The notes below the pieces were generated by a model. It was not told where the DNA came from and searched no databases. It worked only from the letters and a program-made list of their open reading frames with translations. Made by a program: the position numbers and the translations under genes. Positions 33,815 to 43,410 of a stretch of 64,000 bases of DNA are shown piece after piece. The DNA lies in assembly GCA_902621165.1 (NCBI GenBank), contig CACNKX010000002.1, forward strand, positions 153,107 to 217,106. The letters are read 5' to 3'. This DNA comes from an uncultured Alphaproteobacteria bacterium. Its GTDB lineage: Bacteria; Pseudomonadota; Alphaproteobacteria; HIMB59; GCA-002718135. How positions within the stretch are numbered: position 1 is the stretch's first letter; each line of letters begins with the position of its first letter.

Positions 33815-34555
33815 ATGAATTCAAAAGACAAAATTGCATATATTTCTAGTTGGATTAAAGATTATGCTTTATCCATAAATAAAAATCAAATCACTCTAGT
33901 AATAGGAGTGTCAGGTGGAGTTGACTCAGCTCTTACTAGCACATTATGTGCTCGTACTGGTTTAAATACTATCGCTGTTTCAATGCCTATTAAACAAAAT
34001 TCATCACAACATGACTTAAGTTTAAGACATCTAGAGTTTTTAAAGCAAAATTACCCAAATGTTGAAACTAAAATAGTTGAATTAGATAATGTTTTTAAAA
34101 CTTTTCAAAATACGATGCAAAATTTTGATAGTGAGTTAGCTTTTGCAAATTCAAGATCTAGACTGAGAATGGTAACGCTATACCAAATAGCTCAAAGTAA
34201 TAATGGTATAGTTGTTGGTACTGGAAATAAAGTTGAAGATTTTGGTGTTGGATTTTATACAAAATATGGTGATGGAGGAGTAGACATATCACCAATAGCA
34301 GATTGTACTAAAACTGAGGTATGGGAATTAGCTGAAGAAATTGGGGTTATAAAAGATATTATTAGCGCAGCACCGACAGATGGTTTATGGGATGATAGTA
34401 GAAACGATGAAAGTCAACTAGGTCTTTCGTATAAGCAATTAGAAGAAGCAATGGAAAATAAGTCTAGTGAATATTACAGTAGATACGAAGAAATAAGAAA
34501 GCCAAATCTTCATAAAATGAATCCTATTCCCGTTTGCGAAATTCCCAAAGAATAA
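33815..34555 (+). CDS. nadE: NAD synthetase, ammonia-dependent
   Basis: This 246-aa protein has the ATP pyrophosphatase P-loop VSGGVDSALTS. GTGNKVEDFGVGFYTKYGDG and ADCTKTEVWELA are the NaAD-binding blocks. There is no N-terminal nitrilase domain, so it uses free ammonia rather than glutamine. It makes NAD from nicotinate adenine dinucleotide. It ends 1 base before gltX. Confidence 0.93.
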   Translation: MNSKDKIAYISSWIKDYALSINKNQITLVIGVSGGVDSALTSTLCARTGLNTIAVSMPIKQNSSQHDLSLRHLEFLKQNYPNVETKIVELDNVFKTFQNTMQNFDSELAFANSRSRLRMVTLYQIAQSNNGIVVGTGNKVEDFGVGFYTKYGDGGVDISPIADCTKTEVWELAEEIGVIKDIISAAPTDGLWDDSRNDESQLGLSYKQLEEAMENKSSEYYSRYEEIRKPNLHKMNPIPVCEIPKE

Positions 34556-34556
34556 T

Positions 34557-35891
34557 ATGAAGTGTAGGTTTGCTCCGAGCCCTACAGGAAAAATACATAT
34601 AGGTAATGCTAGATCAGCAATTTTGAATTGGATTTTTTGTAAAAAAAATCAAGGTGAGTTTGTATTAAGAATTGATGATACTGATGCCAATAGGAGTATT
34701 AAAGAATTTGAGGAAAGCATCAAAGATGATCTTACATGGCTTGGATTAAATTGGAGTTATACTTTTAATCAATCATCCAGAAAAAATATTTACAATGAGA
34801 AAATCCAAATTCTAAAACAAAAGAAAAGACTTTATCCATGTTTTGAAACAGAAGAGGAATTAGCTTTAAAGAAAAAATCTCTCCTATCCTCTGGAAAGCC
34901 CCCTATTTATGATAGATCATCACTAAAACTAAGTGATGAAGAAGTAGAAAAAAAAATAGAATCTGGAATTCAACCTCATTGGAGATTCAAATTAGAAGAT
35001 GAAAATATTAGTTGGATAGATATTATTAAAGGGAATGTTTCATTTGATGCTAAAAATTTGAGTGACCCTGTATTAATTAGAGCTGATGGAACATTGTTGT
35101 ACCATTTACCGTCAGTCATTGATGATATTGAAGAAAAAATCACGCATATTATTAGAGGGGAAGATCACATTGCTAACACCGCCTATCATATTCAAATTTT
35201 TAAGGCTCTTGAATCTTCAATTCCATCATTTGCTCATCATCCATTCTTAGTTGATGAAACTGGTAAGGGTTTTAGTAAAAGGCTTGGAAGTCTTTCAATT
35301 GAAAATTTTAGAAACGAGGGATATGAAAATATTACATTACTTAATTATTTTCTTTTTATTGGGTCGAGTAGTAATATTGATCCAATCAAAGATTTAAATG
35401 AAATAGTAAAAAAATTTGATATTCAAAGCTTATCTAAATCTTCTGCAAAATTTTCAATTGAATCCTTAAGAAACCTTAATGAAAATACCATTAAATTATT
35501 TAATTATAATGAGATTAATCATAAGTTAAAAAATATAAAATCTAATTTTCAAAAAGAGAGTTTTTGGTGTTTTATTAAAAATAATATTTCATTTATTAAA
35601 GAAGCTAAAGAATGGGAAGAAGTAATTACAAAAATAAATTATGCTAAAGATTTAAATATTGATGATAATTTTATTAGTACGGCAATCGATGAATTGCCCG
35701 AAGATCCTTTTGATGAAAAAACATGGGATCATTGGACATCAAAAATTAACAAAAAAACTGGACTTAAGGGAAAAGATTTATTTATGCCTTTGAGGTTAAT
35801 TTTGACAGGAAAATCTCACGGACCTGAATTAAAATATCTACTACCTTTATTTGATAGAAACGGAATTTTGCAAAAACTTGGAAAAATCTAG
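34557..35891 (+). CDS. gltX: Glutamate-tRNA ligase
   Basis: This 444-aa class I aminoacyl-tRNA synthetase begins close to its HIGH motif (FAPSPTGKIHIGNARSA). FVLRIDDTD is conserved, the Glu-tRNA discriminating region follows, and the KMSKS-equivalent is FSKRLGS. The helical anticodon-binding domain is short. Alphaproteobacteria often carry two GltX paralogues, one of which charges tRNA-Gln with Glu, so this may be either. It starts at the ATG 1 base after nadE. Confidence 0.93.
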   Translation: MKCRFAPSPTGKIHIGNARSAILNWIFCKKNQGEFVLRIDDTDANRSIKEFEESIKDDLTWLGLNWSYTFNQSSRKNIYNEKIQILKQKKRLYPCFETEEELALKKKSLLSSGKPPIYDRSSLKLSDEEVEKKIESGIQPHWRFKLEDENISWIDIIKGNVSFDAKNLSDPVLIRADGTLLYHLPSVIDDIEEKITHIIRGEDHIANTAYHIQIFKALESSIPSFAHHPFLVDETGKGFSKRLGSLSIENFRNEGYENITLLNYFLFIGSSSNIDPIKDLNEIVKKFDIQSLSKSSAKFSIESLRNLNENTIKLFNYNEINHKLKNIKSNFQKESFWCFIKNNISFIKEAKEWEEVITKINYAKDLNIDDNFISTAIDELPEDPFDEKTWDHWTSKINKKTGLKGKDLFMPLRLILTGKSHGPELKYLLPLFDRNGILQKLGKI

Positions 35892-35929
35892 TAAATTTTA
35901 ATTTATACTCTATTAGCGATCTAGTAATT

Positions 35930-37516
35930 ATGGAAGACAAAGTATATTTATTCGATACCACACTTAGAGATGGTCAGCAAACAACAGGGGTTAATTTTTC
36001 TGTTAGTGATAAAATGAATATTTCCCAACATCTCGATGATTTAGGAATAGATTATATTGAAGGTGGATGGCCAGGAGCAAATCCTACCGATAATGATTTT
36101 TTTTCAAGAAATACAAAATTTTCAAAAAGTAAATTGACTGCTTTTGGTATGACAAGAAGACCAGGCAGAAGTGCTAATAACGATCCAGGATTAAATGCAC
36201 TGATTAATTCAAGCGCAAGTTGTGTTTGCATTGTAGGTAAATCATCATCATTTCACGTAAAAAATGCTTTAGAAATATCTGAAGATGAGAATTTAAAAAT
36301 GATAAGTGATAGCATTCACTCAATAAAGACTAAAAACAAAGAGCCAATTTTTGATGCAGAGCATTTTTTTGATGGCTTTAAAGAAAATAAAGAGTTTTCG
36401 TTAAGTTGTATTAAAGCAGCGTATGACGCTGGTGCAAGATGGGTTGTTCTTTGTGATACAAATGGGGGAACCCTTCCAGATGAAATTTATAATATTGTTT
36501 CAGAAGTAGTAAAAGTTATACCAGGTCACAATGTTGGTATACATGCTCACAATGATACTGATAATGCAGTTGCAAATGCATTAGCAGCTATTAATGCTGG
36601 AGCAAGACAGGTACAGGGAACAATTAACGGTTTAGGAGAAAGATGTGGAAATACTAATTTAATTTCCTTAATTCCATCTTTAGTTCTAAAAACAAAATAC
36701 AAAACAAATATTTCTAAAGATAAATTAAAAAATTTAATTCATATTTCTAGAACATTAAATGATATTCTTAATATGCCTCCAAAAAAAAATGCTCCATATG
36801 TTGGAGATCACGCTTTCTCTCATAAAGGTGGATTGCATGCATCTGCAATAGAAAAAAATTCTTCAACTTATGAACATATTAAGCCAGAAATAGTTGGTAA
36901 TTCTAGAAACGTCGTAATTTCTAATCAGGCAGGAAGATCTAATATATTAAATCAATTAAATAAGATTAATATTGATCTGCCTAAAAATGAAATCAATAAT
37001 ATATTAGAGATTATCAAGGAAAAAGAATCAGAAGGATATTCATTTGATACTGCTTTAGCTAGTTTTGAATTATTAGTTAGACGTCACCTTGGTCATTTTG
37101 AGGATTTTTATAACTTAGAAAAATTTAGAGTCACAGACGAAAGAAGATGGAATGCTAAAGGTAAAATTGTTACTGAAGCAGAGGCTACAGTATTTTTAAA
37201 AGTTAAAGATTCAAATATGATGACTGTAGGTACTGGAAATGGACCAGTAAATGCTATTGATAGTGCATTAAGAAAAGCTCTAATTGATTATTATCCTAAT
37301 CTCAAAGATTTAAAGTTAACTGATTACAAAGTTATGATTCTTTCATCAGAAAAAGGTACTGGTGCTATAACAAGAGTTTTAATTGAATCATCTGATTCTA
37401 CTAATAAACATTGGACAACTATTGGCGTATCTCCAAATATTATTGATGCATCTTACAGCGCTATTTTTGATAGCATTACTTTTAAGTTGTTAAATGATTC
37501 AAAGAATAAAAATTGA
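35930..37516 (+). CDS. cimA: (R)-citramalate synthase
   Basis: A 528-aa DRE-TIM metallolyase: DTTLRDGQQTTGVNFS, GGWPGANPTDNDFF, HAHNDTDNAVANALAAINAGA and the C-terminal LeuA-type regulatory domain (WNAKGKIVTEAEATVFLKV, VGTGNGPVNAIDSALRKAL). The GWPGxNPxD block is typical of citramalate synthases rather than isopropylmalate synthase. It condenses pyruvate and acetyl-CoA to citramalate, a route to 2-oxobutyrate and isoleucine that bypasses threonine deaminase. A TATACT hexamer at 35904-35909 may be its -10 box. Confidence 0.92.
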   Translation: MEDKVYLFDTTLRDGQQTTGVNFSVSDKMNISQHLDDLGIDYIEGGWPGANPTDNDFFSRNTKFSKSKLTAFGMTRRPGRSANNDPGLNALINSSASCVCIVGKSSSFHVKNALEISEDENLKMISDSIHSIKTKNKEPIFDAEHFFDGFKENKEFSLSCIKAAYDAGARWVVLCDTNGGTLPDEIYNIVSEVVKVIPGHNVGIHAHNDTDNAVANALAAINAGARQVQGTINGLGERCGNTNLISLIPSLVLKTKYKTNISKDKLKNLIHISRTLNDILNMPPKKNAPYVGDHAFSHKGGLHASAIEKNSSTYEHIKPEIVGNSRNVVISNQAGRSNILNQLNKINIDLPKNEINNILEIIKEKESEGYSFDTALASFELLVRRHLGHFEDFYNLEKFRVTDERRWNAKGKIVTEAEATVFLKVKDSNMMTVGTGNGPVNAIDSALRKALIDYYPNLKDLKLTDYKVMILSSEKGTGAITRVLIESSDSTNKHWTTIGVSPNIIDASYSAIFDSITFKLLNDSKNKN

Positions 37517-38223
37517 CTTCAAAAAATCCAAGCATAATTTTAGTTAGACCTCAACTTCCTGAAAATATTGGAATGGTTGCTCGAGTAATGAATAACTTTG
37601 GTCTAAAAGATCTAATTGTTGTTTCGCCAAGAAATAACTGGTTAAACAATAAATCAATAAATGCAGCAAAAAAAGCAACGAAAATTATTAAGAATATTAA
37701 AGTTTATGATAATTTAGAAATTGCACTTTCTAACTTTTCTTATGTTGTGGCCACAACGAATAGAAGAAGATATTTGGAAAAAAATTCTACTAACGATTTT
37801 AAATTCATTAAAAAAAAAATTATTGTTAATAAAAAAACAGCAATACTTTTTGGTCCTGAAAATTCAGGACTTTCAAATGAGGATTTGAGATTATCTGATA
37901 TTATTTTTACTATTGAAACAAGTAGTAAAAGTAATTCATTAAACCTTTCTCATGCAGTTACTGTTTTAAGTCATAAATTATTTGAATTGAATAATTCTAA
38001 AATTACTAATTCTATTTCAATTGAAAAAGATAATATTAGTAAATATCAATTATCTAAATTCTTAAATTATGTGATTGAGAAACTTGAAAATAAAAAATTT
38101 TTTACTCCAAGTGAAAAAAAAGAAAGTATGAAAAATAATATTTATAGTATTTTCACAAAAATCCCTCTCACAAAGAAAGAATTGCAAACATTATGGGGAA
38201 TTACTAAAAAACTTAATAAATAA
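37513..38223 (+). CDS. trmJ: SPOUT RNA 2'-O-methyltransferase, TrmJ-like
   Basis: A 236-aa TrmH-superfamily protein starting at TTG, which overlaps the cimA stop by 4 bases. It opens with SIILVRPQLPENIGMVARVMNNFGL. LFGPENSGLSNEDL and the knot motif NSLNLSHAVTVLSH identify the TrmJ/TrmL SAM-binding fold, and a C-terminal helical region follows as in TrmJ. It probably methylates position 32 of the tRNA anticodon loop. Confidence 0.9.
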   Translation: MTSKNPSIILVRPQLPENIGMVARVMNNFGLKDLIVVSPRNNWLNNKSINAAKKATKIIKNIKVYDNLEIALSNFSYVVATTNRRRYLEKNSTNDFKFIKKKIIVNKKTAILFGPENSGLSNEDLRLSDIIFTIETSSKSNSLNLSHAVTVLSHKLFELNNSKITNSISIEKDNISKYQLSKFLNYVIEKLENKKFFTPSEKKESMKNNIYSIFTKIPLTKKELQTLWGITKKLNK

Positions 38224-38246
38224 GCCAAAAATTGAGTATATTAAAT

Positions 38247-38274
38247 TTGACATAGTACTTTAAATCACTATATA
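38247..38274 (+). promoter_or_regulatory. Strong sigma-70-type promoter for rpsD, giving a very short leader
   Basis: TTGACA (38247-38252), 16-base spacer, TATATA (38269-38274). A start about 7 bases downstream of the -10 box falls near 38281, so the mRNA leader before the ATG at 38287 would be only about 6 bases, with no Shine-Dalgarno. Confidence 0.75.
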
Positions 38275-38286
38275 GCCCTCATAATA

Positions 38287-38907
38287 ATGACAAAAAGACA
38301 TAACGCTAAATACAAAATTGATAGAAGGTTAGGTGTTAACTTGTGGGGGAGACCTAAAAGCCCTTTTAATAGAAGAAACTCAAAGCCTGGTCAGCATGGT
38401 GTACAGGGACAAAGAAAGAAATTATCAGATTATGGAAATCAGTTATTTGCTAAGCAAAAACTTAAATTTTATTACGGTGATTTAACTGAAAGACAATTTA
38501 GGAATATATTTAAAAAAGCTTCTAATATTAAAGGTGATACAAGTCAGATTTTAATTGAACTTTTAGAAAGAAGATTAGATGCTACAGTCTATAGAATGAA
38601 ATTTGTACCTACAATTTTTTCTGCAAGACAGCTAGTTAATCATGGTCATGTAAAGGTCAATGGAAAAAGAGTTAACATTCCATCTTATAGTGTTAGTGAT
38701 GGAGATGAAATCTCAATAAGAGATAAAAGTAAAGAAATTAATTTAATTGTAGAATCAGTTAGTTCTCAAGAAAGAGAAATTCCAGAATACTTAGAAGTTG
38801 ATGTAAAAGAGTTGAAAGGTCGTTTTTTAAGAGCACCTTTAATTCATGATGTTCCTTATCCTGTAACTATGGAACCTAATTTAGTTATTGAGTATTATTC
38901 AAGATAA
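38287..38907 (+). CDS. rpsD: 30S ribosomal protein S4
   Basis: A 206-aa S4 protein. N-terminal [37 protein letters not shown], then the S4 RNA-binding domain [14 protein letters not shown] and [20 protein letters not shown]. It is a primary 16S rRNA binder. The gene has its own promoter, and its 3' end overlaps the convergent rarD-like gene by 23 bases. The N-terminus lacks the zinc-cysteine cluster found in some bacterial S4 proteins. Confidence 0.97.
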   Translation: MTKRHNAKYKIDRRLGVNLWGRPKSPFNRRNSKPGQHGVQGQRKKLSDYGNQLFAKQKLKFYYGDLTERQFRNIFKKASNIKGDTSQILIELLERRLDATVYRMKFVPTIFSARQLVNHGHVKVNGKRVNIPSYSVSDGDEISIRDKSKEINLIVESVSSQEREIPEYLEVDVKELKGRFLRAPLIHDVPYPVTMEPNLVIEYYSR

Positions 38908-39784
38908 TTTCTTTTTTATAACTATCATAAATATAAATTATTATTCCTATCCAAATAATTATAAATGATATTAGCTTAATTTGTAAAATTTCTTCATTAA
39001 GAATAAATACTGAAGTTATAAAATGAAATGTTGGTGCTAAGTAAAATAAAACTCCAGCAAGACCTAATTGAATAAATTTTAAACCCAAATTAAAAAAAAA
39101 TAATGGAAAAATCGTTACAGCTCCCGTAAGAATTAAAAATAATGATGTCTTCAAATCAATACTAAAGATACTATTTTCATTTTGCCAAAATAAATAAACT
39201 AAGTATGGGATAGATATTAAAGATATTATGAAAGTCTCATATAGTAAGCCAATTGAAGGATTAACATTAACTTGTTTTCTTAATAAACCATATATTGCCC
39301 ATGAGGTTCCAATCCAAATTATGAGTAATGGAAATTGATTTAAATTAATAAATAAGAATAATATACCTGAAAACATAAGACATACAGATGCAAATTTAGG
39401 CTTAGTTATTTTCTCATTTAAAAAAAAATAACCAAGAACAATACTTATCATTGGAGTAATAAAGTAACCCATTGATGCATCCTGAACTCTTTCTTGTCCT
39501 ACAGAATAAATAAAACCTGCCCAGTTACCTGCAATAAGAAAAGCTGTAATTGTTAAAATAAAAATTCTTTTTCTAGATTTAAATATATCAATAATATCAC
39601 TTATGTTTGAAATTAAAATTAATAATAAAAATAAAAAGATGAATGACCAGAAACCTCTATGAGCAACAACTTCAATAGTCTCAACGTGATTTAATTCATT
39701 AAAAAAAAGGGGTTGTGGAAGCCCCCAAAAAATTGCTGCAATACAGGAAAATATTACACCTTTAGAAAATTTATTATTTAACAA
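38885..39784 (-). CDS. rarD: EamA-family transporter, RarD type
   Basis: A 299-aa membrane protein with about ten predicted helices in two EamA repeats. It opens with [20 protein letters not shown], and [14 protein letters not shown] and [19 protein letters not shown] are typical RarD blocks. Members are DMT-superfamily permeases of uncertain substrate. Its last 23 bases overlap the end of rpsD on the other strand. A glutaredoxin gene ends 1 base upstream, so it may be read through from the grx-bolA unit. Confidence 0.88.
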   Translation of the reverse strand: MLNNKFSKGVIFSCIAAIFWGLPQPLFFNELNHVETIEVVAHRGFWSFIFLFLLLILISNISDIIDIFKSRKRIFILTITAFLIAGNWAGFIYSVGQERVQDASMGYFITPMISIVLGYFFLNEKITKPKFASVCLMFSGILFLFINLNQFPLLIIWIGTSWAIYGLLRKQVNVNPSIGLLYETFIISLISIPYLVYLFWQNENSIFSIDLKTSLFLILTGAVTIFPLFFFNLGLKFIQLGLAGVLFYLAPTFHFITSVFILNEEILQIKLISFIIIWIGIIIYIYDSYKKEIILNNTQ

Positions 39785-39785
39785 A

Positions 39786-40127
39786 CTAGGACGGATTTAC
39801 GTCTATTCCATTTGTATTGAATAATTCTAATAATTCACCACTTTCAAACATTTCAGTTATGATATCACACCCACCTATAAATTCTTTCTTTACATAAAGT
39901 TGTGGTATGGTTGGCCAATTAGAATATATTTTAATACCTTCTCTCATTTCATCACTCTCTAACACATTCAGACTTCCAAATTTAACGCCTACTTTATTTA
40001 ATATTTCAACTACTCTTGCTGAAAATCCACACATTGGAAATACAGGGGTACCCTTCATGAAAAGCATTACATCATTAGAGTTAATTTCATTTTCTATATT
40101 TTGAGATACATGGTCGTTATTATTCAT
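39786..40127 (-). CDS. grxD: Monothiol glutaredoxin, Grx4 type
   Basis: A 113-aa protein with the CGFS active site (TPVFPMCGFSARVVEIL), WPTIPQLYV and GGCDIITEMFESGEL for glutathione binding. CGFS glutaredoxins carry glutathione-ligated [2Fe-2S] clusters and work with BolA proteins in iron-sulfur transfer and iron sensing. The BolA gene lies 2 bases upstream in the same direction, a conserved pairing. Confidence 0.95.
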   Translation of the reverse strand: MNNNDHVSQNIENEINSNDVMLFMKGTPVFPMCGFSARVVEILNKVGVKFGSLNVLESDEMREGIKIYSNWPTIPQLYVKKEFIGGCDIITEMFESGELLELFNTNGIDVNPS

Positions 40128-40129
40128 TA

Positions 40130-40360
40130 TTACTCCGATACAGTTTTTAGCTTAAGTGCGTGCAAATCACTACCCATTTTACCATTAAAAGCATCATAAA
40201 CCATCTTATGTTGTTCTACTCTTGTTTTTCCAGAAAAAGATTTTGACGTTACTGTAGCACTGTAATGATCACCATCTCCTTTAAGATCTTCAATTTCAAC
40301 AGTTGCATCTGGTATAGCTTCTTTGATAAATTGCTTAATTTGTTCAACAGTCATTGGCAT
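40130..40360 (-). CDS. bolA: BolA/IbaG-family protein
   Basis: A 76-aa BolA-fold protein: IKQFIKEAIPDATVEIEDLKGDGDHYSATVTS and the C-terminal His-containing LHALKLKTV. Its length and the GDGDHY loop fit the YrbA/IbaG branch. It binds the CGFS glutaredoxin encoded next to it and shares a [2Fe-2S] cluster. Confidence 0.92.
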   Translation of the reverse strand: MPMTVEQIKQFIKEAIPDATVEIEDLKGDGDHYSATVTSKSFSGKTRVEQHKMVYDAFNGKMGSDLHALKLKTVSE

Positions 40361-40397
40361 AACTATAAAATAGTTCAGATATTATTAAAAATAAAGA

Positions 40398-41690
40398 CTA
40401 TTTAATTTTATTTTTAAAAATCCAATCTATTTTCTTTAGATCATTATCATCTTTAATGATTTTCACGATTTCTTTTGAATTTAATATTTTACTTAATTCT
40501 TTATTTTTTTGAAAAACTTGTGAAAAATTCTTACTATTATTCCATGATTCCATGGCACTTTCTTGAACAATTTTATAAGCTTGTTGTCTTTTCAGTCCTT
40601 TTTCAATTAATTTTAACATAATATTGTGAGTTCTATGTAAGCCTCCAAGCATATTCAAATTTTTCAACATATTTTTTGGATAGACTTTTAAATTCTTTAT
40701 AATTCCATTTAAACGATTCAATGCAAAATCAGTTGCAATTGTAATATCTGGAGTCATAATTCTTTCAACACTAGAATGACTAATATCTCTCTCATGCCAA
40801 AGTACAACATTTTCTAGTGAAGGCATTACACCACTTCTAATATATCGTGAAATACCTGTTAAGTTCTCACTTAATACCGGATTGCGTTTGTGAGGCATTG
40901 CGGAAGAACCTTTTTGCTTAGAAGAAAAACTTTCTTCAACTTCTAATACCTCTGTTTTTTGTAGATTTCGAATTTCCACAGCAAATCTCTCTATAGAAGA
41001 TGCTAAAATTCCTAGTACTGAGAAAAAATACGCATGCCTGTCTCTTGGAATTATTTGAGTTGATACATCTTCAGAATTTAGTTTAAGTTTTTTTGCTACA
41101 TAATCTTGAACTCGTGGGTCTATAGAATTAAAAGTTCCAACAGGTCCAGAAATAGCACAAACAGATACTTCGTTGATTGCCTGATCAAGTCTTTCTAAAT
41201 TTCTTTTAAATTCAAAATAAAAGGAAGATAATTTTAATCCAAAAGTAATAGGTTCAGCATGTATCCCATGACTTCTTCCAATCATTAATGTGTCTTTATA
41301 TTTTTTTGATTTGATTTTTAGACTTTGAATACATTCTGCTAAACTTTTTCTTATTATTTCTGAGGTTTGCTTAAGTTGTACAGAAAATGACGTATCAATA
41401 ATATCACTTGATGTTACACCAAAATGAAAATACTTTGATGAGTCGCCAATATATTTACTTACATTATTAATATAAGCAACAACATCATGTTTAGTTTCTT
41501 TTTCAATTTTTTCTATTTCTTTAACATTGAATTTTGCTTTATTTCTTATTTCTTTTGAAGCTTTTTTAGGGATAATGCCGAGCATTGCTTGTTTTTCTGC
41601 AATCAAACACTCAATCTCTGTCCAAATTGTAAATTTATTTTCTAATGACCAAATCTTTTCAATTTTAGGTCTATTATATCTAGGTATCAT
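40398..41690 (-). CDS. purB: Adenylosuccinate lyase
   Basis: A 430-aa fumarase/aspartase-superfamily enzyme. It has HDVVAYINNVS, FHFGVTSSDIIDTS, the RSHGIHAEPITFG block and the signature loop with catalytic Ser, GSSAMPHKRNPVLSENL. It acts twice in purine synthesis, on SAICAR and adenylosuccinate. It stands 9 bases after map in the leftward unit. Confidence 0.95.
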   Translation of the reverse strand: MIPRYNRPKIEKIWSLENKFTIWTEIECLIAEKQAMLGIIPKKASKEIRNKAKFNVKEIEKIEKETKHDVVAYINNVSKYIGDSSKYFHFGVTSSDIIDTSFSVQLKQTSEIIRKSLAECIQSLKIKSKKYKDTLMIGRSHGIHAEPITFGLKLSSFYFEFKRNLERLDQAINEVSVCAISGPVGTFNSIDPRVQDYVAKKLKLNSEDVSTQIIPRDRHAYFFSVLGILASSIERFAVEIRNLQKTEVLEVEESFSSKQKGSSAMPHKRNPVLSENLTGISRYIRSGVMPSLENVVLWHERDISHSSVERIMTPDITIATDFALNRLNGIIKNLKVYPKNMLKNLNMLGGLHRTHNIMLKLIEKGLKRQQAYKIVQESAMESWNNSKNFSQVFQKNKELSKILNSKEIVKIIKDDNDLKKIDWIFKNKIK

Positions 41691-41699
41691 TTATTTTAC

Positions 41700-42494
41700 T
41701 TATACATCCTTTATTGGAAAAGATGTATTATTTTTAGACAATGTAAAAATTTCATTTCCATCCTCTGTTATTCCAATTGTATGCTCGAATTGAGCAGATA
41801 AAGATTTATCTTTTGTTACAGCTGTCCATCCATCATTTAGTATTTTTGTTTGCCACCCACCTAAATTAATCATTGGTTCAATTGTTAAAAACATTCCAGG
41901 TTCTAACATTGGTCCCTCACCTGGTTCTCCAAAGTGTAAAACACTAGGTGGAGTATGAAATTCTTTTCCAATTCCATGACCACAAAAATCTCTTACTACA
42001 GAATATCCTTTTCCTTCAGCAAGTTTCTGAATTTTATTTCCAATATCACCAATATGCTTTCCAGGTTTAGCTTCACTAATACCAATTAATAAAGATTCAT
42101 AAGTTATTTTTAAAAATTCATAATTTTTTTTATTTGTCTTGCCTGCTACAAACATTCTGGAACTATCACCATGCCAACCATTTAGAATAACTGTTACATC
42201 TACATTTACTATATCGCCATCAGATAGAATTTTTCTTTCAGAAGGAATTCCATGACAAACAACATGATTTACAGATGTACAAACTGATTTGGGGAAACCT
42301 TTATAATTTAAAGGAGCAGGTATTGCTTTGTTTTGAATAATTTGATCATGACATATGTCATTTATTTCTTGAGTACTTATTCCTGGAACAATCTTTTCTC
42401 TCAAAGAATCTAGAACATTAGCAGCTAAAGAACCAGCCTCCCTCATGCCCTCAAAATCTTTTTTCGTATGTATTGGGATATTGTTGTTTCTCAT
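41700..42494 (-). CDS. map: Methionine aminopeptidase, type I
   Basis: A 264-aa enzyme. The five metal ligands are visible: Asp in VNVDVTV, Asp in WHGDSSRMF, His in CGHGIGKEFHTPP, Glu in LTIEPMI and Glu in AQFEHTIGI. It removes initiator methionine from nascent proteins. It is transcribed divergently from the CinA-like gene across 57 bases. Confidence 0.95.
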   Translation of the reverse strand: MRNNNIPIHTKKDFEGMREAGSLAANVLDSLREKIVPGISTQEINDICHDQIIQNKAIPAPLNYKGFPKSVCTSVNHVVCHGIPSERKILSDGDIVNVDVTVILNGWHGDSSRMFVAGKTNKKNYEFLKITYESLLIGISEAKPGKHIGDIGNKIQKLAEGKGYSVVRDFCGHGIGKEFHTPPSVLHFGEPGEGPMLEPGMFLTIEPMINLGGWQTKILNDGWTAVTKDKSLSAQFEHTIGITEDGNEIFTLSKNNTSFPIKDV

Positions 42495-42551
42495 TTAAAA
42501 AATAATTACTTACGATTAATAAATAATATATAGAAAATATCAATTAATCAT

Positions 42552-43298
42552 ATGAGTTCTTTTACTGCAGGAGTTATTGTTATTGGTGATGAAATACTTT
42601 CTGGAAGAACTCAAGATACAAACTCAAATTATATTGCAAAAAAATTATTAGAAGCTGGTATTAAGTTAGAAGAAGTTATTGTTATTCAGGATGAGAAAAA
42701 AACAATAATAGAAAATGTTTTAAAATATAGCTCAAAATATTCTTATGTTTTTACTACTGGAGGAATTGGACCAACGCATGATGATATAACTTCAGAAAGT
42801 ATATCTGAAGCCTTTAATTTACAATATGAAACAAATAAAATGGCTTTTGAGATTCTTCAAAATTATTATCCAAAAGGTGAATTTAACGAAAGTAGGCAAA
42901 GAATGGCCAAAATGCCATTTGGTTCAGAGCTTATTTTAAATCCAATGACTGCTGCACCAGGATTTATTGTAAAAAATATTTATGTTTTACCCGGTGTGCC
43001 AGAAATAATGCAAGTTATGTTTGGGGAATTATTGAAAAAAATTAAAAAAGGTAACCCAAAACTTGTTACAACAATTAATACTAATTTATACGAAAGTAAA
43101 ATTGCAAAAAATTTAAAAAATATTCAAAACAATTATGCAAATGCATCAATCGGTAGTTACCCATATTTTAATCTTGCAGCTAAAACAGGTGGTGTTAACA
43201 TAGTTGTTTCATCATGGGATATGAAATCTATCCAACCAATAGTTGATGATATAACTAAGATGATTGAATTAAATGGTGGAAAAAGTTCTATAGTTTGA
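42552..43298 (+). CDS. Competence/damage-inducible CinA-like protein, MoCF-biosynthesis domain only
   Basis: A 248-aa protein with a MogA/MoeA-type (MoCF_biosynth) domain: VIVIGDEILSGRTQDTNSNY, TTGGIGPTHDDITSE and LPGVPEIMQVMF. The C-terminal CinA nicotinamide-nucleotide amidase domain is absent, so it corresponds to the N-terminal (COG1058) half, which in some proteins is an ADP-ribose pyrophosphatase. Its role is uncertain. It lies just upstream of the tRNA-Leu gene. Confidence 0.85.
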   Translation: MSSFTAGVIVIGDEILSGRTQDTNSNYIAKKLLEAGIKLEEVIVIQDEKKTIIENVLKYSSKYSYVFTTGGIGPTHDDITSESISEAFNLQYETNKMAFEILQNYYPKGEFNESRQRMAKMPFGSELILNPMTAAPGFIVKNIYVLPGVPEIMQVMFGELLKKIKKGNPKLVTTINTNLYESKIAKNLKNIQNNYANASIGSYPYFNLAAKTGGVNIVVSSWDMKSIQPIVDDITKMIELNGGKSSIV

Positions 43299-43314
43299 TA
43301 TTAGTCCAAAATTA

Positions 43315-43399
43315 GGCCTCGTGGTGGAATGGTAGACACAAAGGACTTAAAATCCTTGCCCTTTTGGGAGTGCCGGTTCAAGTCCGGCCGAGGCTACCA
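43315..43399 (+). tRNA. tRNA-Leu (anticodon UAA)
   Basis: An 85-base class II tRNA with encoded CCA. The acceptor stem is GGCCTCG/CGAGGCT with a G-U first pair. D-arm GTGG...ACAC, anticodon stem AAGGA/TCCTT around loop CTTAAAA (anticodon TAA), a long variable arm GCCC...GGG and a T-arm GCCGG TTCAAGT CCGGC complete the fold. The long variable arm and anticodon identify leucine UUA, the most used Leu codon in AT-rich genomes. Confidence 0.95.
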
Positions 43400-43410
43400 A
43401 TCTCTAAATT

